From an uncultured Gammaproteobacteria bacterium (GTDB lineage Bacteria > Pseudomonadota > Gammaproteobacteria > Pseudomonadales > Pseudohongiellaceae), in contig CAIYIP010000530.1 of the NCBI GenBank assembly GCA_903926285.1, positions 1-9,303 on the forward strand: DNA of 9,303 nt, given 5' to 3'. The first letter of the stretch is position 1, and each line of letters opens with the position of its first letter. Of this stretch, positions 5,855 through 9,303 are shown in pieces. The position numbers were made by a program, and so were the translations under genes. The notes beneath the pieces are model-generated. The model made no database searches, had not been told where the DNA came from, and saw nothing but the letters and a program-made list of their open reading frames with translations.

Positions 5855-6289
5855 ATGAAGCAGAAAATCTCCTCAGTGCGCAAATTGGCAGAGCATCTTA
5901 TTGCCTGCGAGGCAGGCACCATCAACGCGGGCGAACGCTCTCTGCCTGCAGAACCTGTATGCAACAAATTGCGTCCTCATCTCGCAACACTTATGGGCAC
6001 CACGGGTTTTCGCGCGCTCCTGGCGCGTGCATTGGCGCGCGCGAGCGTAAAAGTTGTCGCACTGAGTGCAATGCATGTCACTACCACAGGAGGCCTGGAA
6101 CGTTTGTCGGCACCAGAAGGACAAGGCACGCTTGATCCGGGAAAAGAAGGCAGTGTTGTGCTGATCGTCGAGCTGCTAAGTCTGCTCCGTGCGTTTATCG
6201 GCATTAACTTGACGCTGCAGCTGGTGCGGGACCTCTGGCCGGAACTGAGCATCAATCAATTAAATTTCGAACCAGGAGATAGCGAGTGA
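5855..6289 (+). CDS. Conserved-type protein of unknown function preceding the KaiC-like ATPase
   Basis: The 144-aa protein has no catalytic motif, signal peptide or clear membrane helix. The N-terminal 60 residues are helical in character with several basic residues (RKLAEHLIACEAGTINAGE, VCNKLRPHLATLMGTTGF). A middle segment (about 54-70) is alanine- and arginine-rich, and the C-terminus (about 100-133) is amphipathic and leucine-rich (VVLIVELLSLLRAFIGINLT, LVRDLWPELSINQLNF). From memory, small proteins of this layout stand near KaiC-like ATPases and response regulators in several proteobacteria; their function is not known to me. It overlaps the KaiC-like gene by 4 nt (GTGA), so the two are translationally coupled and a physical partnership is plausible. 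The start at 5855 has a weak ribosome binding site and no nearby better alternative. Confidence 0.82.
   Translation: MKQKISSVRKLAEHLIACEAGTINAGERSLPAEPVCNKLRPHLATLMGTTGFRALLARALARASVKVVALSAMHVTTTGGLERLSAPEGQGTLDPGKEGSVVLIVELLSLLRAFIGINLTLQLVRDLWPELSINQLNFEPGDSE
6274..6278 (+). promoter_or_regulatory. Ribosome binding site supporting the GTG start of the KaiC-like gene
   Basis: AGGAG lies 7 nt before GTG 6286, near the end of the upstream gene. It makes the GTG at 6286, which overlaps the upstream TGA, the best start. Confidence 0.7.
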
Positions 6290-7854
6290 AGAAGCTGCTT
6301 AGTGCGCCACAACGCAAAATTCCGGCTAAAACCGCCATGCAAGCCGGGAAAGTTGTGATCCGGAAAATTGCCACAGGGGTATCTGGCCTTGACGACATCC
6401 TGGGCGGTGGCATTCCGGAATTTTCTTTCAATATCATCGCAGGCGCTCCCGGTTGCGGTAAAACTACAATGGTGCACCAGATTGTGTTTGCCAATGCCAC
6501 GGAGGCAAAGCCGGCGCTGTTTTTCACAGTGCTGGGTGAACCCGCTATCAAGATGCTGCGCTACCAGCAGCAATACAGTTTCTTTGACACAGCCAAGCTG
6601 GGTAGCAGCGTGCACTTTTTTAATCTGGCAGATGTGGTGCTCAATCAGGATCTCGATGCCGTTTACGAAGCAATTACCCGGCAGGTTATTGCGACCAATC
6701 CCGGCATTGTTGTGGTGGATTCCTTCCGCACGGTGATACGCGGAGTGATGAGCACCGCAGGCGAAAACGACATGCAGGTCTTCATCCTGCGCCTTGCCCA
6801 GTTTCTTTCCAGCTGGGAAGCCACCACCTTTCTGGTGGGTGAATATGTGCCCGAAGAAGTCCGCGATAATCCCATCTTCACGATTGCCGATGGCCTGTTC
6901 TGGCTGTCGCAGAATGTCGAGCGCAATTCTGTCGTGCGCAAATTACAAATCATGAAAGTACGCGGGCAGGCCTCGGTGCCAGGCCTGCATACGATTCGTA
7001 TCAGCGATGACGGACTACAGGCATTTTCACGCACGCTTGGCTTCGTGCGCGACCGCAAGATCCCCACCACGCGGCGCCGGCTTTCCATGGGTATTGCTGA
7101 TCTTGACCTGATGATGGGTGGTGGCATTTTCGAAGGTGACAGCCTGCTAATTGCCGGGCCGTCGGGCACTGGCAAAACCGCGCTCGCCACCCAGTTTATC
7201 TCCGCCGGCATCGCAGCGGGTGAACCGGGCATCATGGCGATCTTTGAAGAACGGCCGCGGGGCTATACCGACCGTGCCGACAGTTTTGGCCTGAAGCTCA
7301 AAACTGCGCAGAAGAAAGCCAAGCTCGAAATTCTCTACTTGCGGCCGCTGGATTTATCCGTGGATGAAATCATGCATGAGATACTCGATGCTGTTAACAG
7401 GATCGGCGCCAAGCGGCTTGTGATCGATTCACTCGTGAGCCTTGAGATGGCACTTGCACCAGGCTTTCGGGCGGATTTCCGCGAATCGCTGTATCGCCTG
7501 ATCGTAGCGTTGACCGGTGCCGGGGTTACGATCTTGAGTACCGTGGAAGTAGAGGATAACTTTACCGGCTTCTCATTCAGTCATTACACAATTTCGTTTT
7601 TGACCGACGACATCATTCGGTTGCGTTATGTCGAAATCGACGGCCAGCTGCGCAAGATCATGGTGATTATCAAGATGCGTGGCGGCAACCACAGCAAGGA
7701 CATTCGCGAATATGTGATTACGAGCAAAGGTGTTGTGGTGATCAAACCCCCTACTACCGAGTACATTGGTTTGACGACAGGAATTCCATCCCGGACCGGG
7801 CCACGCGCGCAGCAGCCAGACGAAGCTGGGCCAGAACCCAAGGCGAGAAAATAG
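6286..7854 (+). CDS. KaiC-like double-domain ATPase
   Basis: The 522-aa protein has two tandem RecA-type KaiC domains, as in circadian KaiC (about 519 aa). Domain I (about residues 24-255) starts with TGVSGLDDILGGGIP, has Walker A GAPGCGKT (53-60), a single glutamate E85 in LGEP and Walker B D145. Domain II (about 265-490) repeats this with GIADLDLMMGGG, Walker A GPSGTGKT (291-298), glutamates E321/E322 and Walker B D381. The region matching the KaiC phosphorylation loop reads SFSHYTISFLTDD (430-442), so the Ser/Thr pair of clock KaiC is not preserved exactly; S437 is the nearest candidate. The C-terminus shares YVEIDG, KMRG and IREYVI with KaiC, then a charged tail. No kaiA or kaiB is in the window, so a signalling ATPase role is likelier than a clock. 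The GTG start overlaps the upstream stop, and a kinase gene follows after 7 nt. Confidence 0.96.
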   Translation: MKKLLSAPQRKIPAKTAMQAGKVVIRKIATGVSGLDDILGGGIPEFSFNIIAGAPGCGKTTMVHQIVFANATEAKPALFFTVLGEPAIKMLRYQQQYSFFDTAKLGSSVHFFNLADVVLNQDLDAVYEAITRQVIATNPGIVVVDSFRTVIRGVMSTAGENDMQVFILRLAQFLSSWEATTFLVGEYVPEEVRDNPIFTIADGLFWLSQNVERNSVVRKLQIMKVRGQASVPGLHTIRISDDGLQAFSRTLGFVRDRKIPTTRRRLSMGIADLDLMMGGGIFEGDSLLIAGPSGTGKTALATQFISAGIAAGEPGIMAIFEERPRGYTDRADSFGLKLKTAQKKAKLEILYLRPLDLSVDEIMHEILDAVNRIGAKRLVIDSLVSLEMALAPGFRADFRESLYRLIVALTGAGVTILSTVEVEDNFTGFSFSHYTISFLTDDIIRLRYVEIDGQLRKIMVIIKMRGGNHSKDIREYVITSKGVVVIKPPTTEYIGLTTGIPSRTGPRAQQPDEAGPEPKARK

Positions 7855-7861
7855 CGACCTT

Positions 7862-9303
7862 ATGTCAAACCAGTTGCCCCTCGAAGCTGGACTGTGCACG
7901 GAACAACTGCAACACCGCCCGCATCGAGAGCCCGACTTTGCGACGGAAAATCAAATGCTGTGCCTACTGATCAAGGCCCTGTCTGGCTCGCCGCAAACTA
8001 TCCTGCAACAGATAGCCGAGATCATGCTGCAAACGTTCAAGGTTGGCTCGGCTGGTTTTAGCATTCACGTCAGGGAACCTGGGCACAAACGTTTTCGTTG
8101 GGCCGCAATTGCCGGGGAATGGAGTTCGCTGCTGGGAGGTGACACTTCCCGTGAGTTCAGTCCAAGCCGGGATGTGCTTGATTGCAACACACCATTACTT
8201 TTCCGCAAACCGCATTGGGGTTATCAGGCTTTGCGCAATGGGGTGTCCCGGGCCGAGGAATGTCTGCTTGTACCTTTTTGTGTGCAAGACCATATCCTCG
8301 GCGCGATCTGGCTGGTGTCTCATGATGCAGAGCGCGAGTTCGACAATGAAAGTGTGCGCCAACTGGTGAGCCTGAGCCATTTTGCTGCCTCGGCGTACCA
8401 GTTGGTCACCGCGTCCGAAAATATGCTTGAGATGAACCAGGCGCTGCTGCTCGGCTCACTGCGCCAGAATGAACTTACCGAAACCGCAGAACGCCTCAAT
8501 GCCCAACTGCGCGAGGAAATCATCGCCCGCAAAAATGTCGAACTCGAATTGAACAAGGCGCGCGGCGTAGCGGAAAACGCCAACCTTGCGAAGTCGGACT
8601 TCCTGTCGAACATGAGCCACGAATTGCGCACGCCGCTCAGCGCGATTCTGGGTTTTGCGCAGCTGATTGAATCGGGCACACCCGCACCCACGGTCACCCA
8701 ACAGCGTAGCATTCGGCAGATCCTCAAGGCGGGCTGGTACCTGCTCGACCTGATCAACGAAATCCTCGACCTGGCTCTCGTCGAGTCCGGCAAGCTGTTG
8801 TTGTCGCTTGAGCCCCTGCTGCTCAGTGATGTGATGAATGAGTGCCGTGCCATAATCGAACCGCTGGCCGCAAGAAGCGGCATCAGCGTGACGTTTCCCC
8901 GTGTCGACATGCATTATTTCATCAACGCGGATCGTACGCGCATCAAGCAGATTATGTTTAACCTGTTGTCGAATGCAATTAAGTACAACACCGTGCATGG
9001 TGCTGTAGTCGTAAGCTGTGTCCTCAGGACTGAAGAACGTATCCGCATTTCTATCGCAGATACCGGCCAGGGCTTGAGCCCGCTGCAAATAACGCAACTG
9101 TTCCAGCCCTTCAACCGCCTTGGTCAGGAGCTGCGTACCGCAGAAGGCACAGGCATTGGCCTCGTGATGACCAAACGCCTGATCGAACTGATGGGTGGTG
9201 AGATCGGCGTGCAAAGTATCGACGGTGAGGGCAGTACGTTCTGGATAGAGATAGACCTGGCCAGTAGGCCGCAGTTGGTGCTTCCCGAACCCGAACCCGA
9301 ACC
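7862..9303 (+). CDS. GAF-domain sensor histidine kinase, partial (3' end outside window)
   Basis: The frame is open for 480 codons from ATG 7862 to the right edge. A GAF-type sensory domain covers about residues 30-185 (ECLLVPFCVQDHILGAIWLVSHD). A coiled coil (about 190-240) and a HisKA dimerisation domain follow, with phospho-acceptor H253 in SHELRTPLSAI. The ATPase domain is complete: N-box NLLSNAIKYN (N367, N371), G1 DTGQG (from D400), F-box LFQPFNRLG and G2 GTGIG (429-433). No membrane helix is seen, so it is a cytosolic sensor. After the ATPase domain it continues into an EPEPEP linker, so a further domain such as a receiver (hybrid kinase) is possible beyond the edge. It starts 7 nt after the KaiC-like gene without a clear Shine-Dalgarno, which suggests translational coupling. 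The receiver-PAS protein upstream is a plausible phosphorylation target, by context only. Confidence 0.94.
   Translation, partial: MSNQLPLEAGLCTEQLQHRPHREPDFATENQMLCLLIKALSGSPQTILQQIAEIMLQTFKVGSAGFSIHVREPGHKRFRWAAIAGEWSSLLGGDTSREFSPSRDVLDCNTPLLFRKPHWGYQALRNGVSRAEECLLVPFCVQDHILGAIWLVSHDAEREFDNESVRQLVSLSHFAASAYQLVTASENMLEMNQALLLGSLRQNELTETAERLNAQLREEIIARKNVELELNKARGVAENANLAKSDFLSNMSHELRTPLSAILGFAQLIESGTPAPTVTQQRSIRQILKAGWYLLDLINEILDLALVESGKLLLSLEPLLLSDVMNECRAIIEPLAARSGISVTFPRVDMHYFINADRTRIKQIMFNLLSNAIKYNTVHGAVVVSCVLRTEERIRISIADTGQGLSPLQITQLFQPFNRLGQELRTAEGTGIGLVMTKRLIELMGGEIGVQSIDGEGSTFWIEIDLASRPQLVLPEPEPE
9287..9303 (+). repeat. CCCGAA hexanucleotide repeat at the window edge
   Basis: CCCGAA is repeated nearly three times up to the last base and encodes a Pro-Glu linker in the kinase gene. 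Its full length cannot be seen. Confidence 0.7.

Noticed and set aside
8456..9214. 252-codon open frame on the minus strand opposite the GAF kinase
   Set aside because: It mirrors the intact HisKA and ATPase domains on the plus strand and shows no own motif.

Overview
The window holds chromosomal DNA of moderate GC content, most like a beta- or gammaproteobacterium. That guess rests on the style of the CysJ-type reductase, the Crp-like regulator and the KaiC-like operon. It is inference from protein family resemblance, not a database match.

Left part, minus strand (1-2505): a partial assimilatory sulfite reductase flavoprotein gene (cysJ-type) runs off the left edge. It starts at about 706 directly after an in-frame stop, carries no flavodoxin domain, and is interrupted in frame by a low-complexity insert made of GTGGGTGTCC-type DNA repeats. 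Next comes about 690 bp of poor coding quality (707-1392), holding one weak plus-strand ORF with hydrophobic stretches. A citrate synthase paralogue follows, in which the catalytic aspartate position is glutamate.

Middle (2506-3852): a LysR-type regulator is transcribed divergently from the citrate synthase, from a 92-bp shared promoter region with an imperfect dyad. A 367-bp gap follows, with a perfect 12-bp palindrome and a consensus -10 box upstream of the signalling genes.

Right part, plus strand (3853-9303): a signal-transduction cluster. In order it holds a receiver-PAS protein with no output domain, a Crp/Fnr-type regulator 3 bp downstream, a decayed histidine-kinase fragment with an internal deletion of about 205 bp, a small conserved-looking protein of unknown function, a double-domain KaiC-like ATPase overlapping it by 4 nt, and 7 nt later a GAF-histidine kinase that runs off the right edge. 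No kaiA- or kaiB-like gene is visible. The likely picture is a phosphorelay (GAF kinase to receiver-PAS protein, with Crp as DNA-binding output) joined to a KaiC-type ATPase. The connections are inferred from gene order only. No tRNA, rRNA, CRISPR array, intact transposase or convincing terminator was seen.
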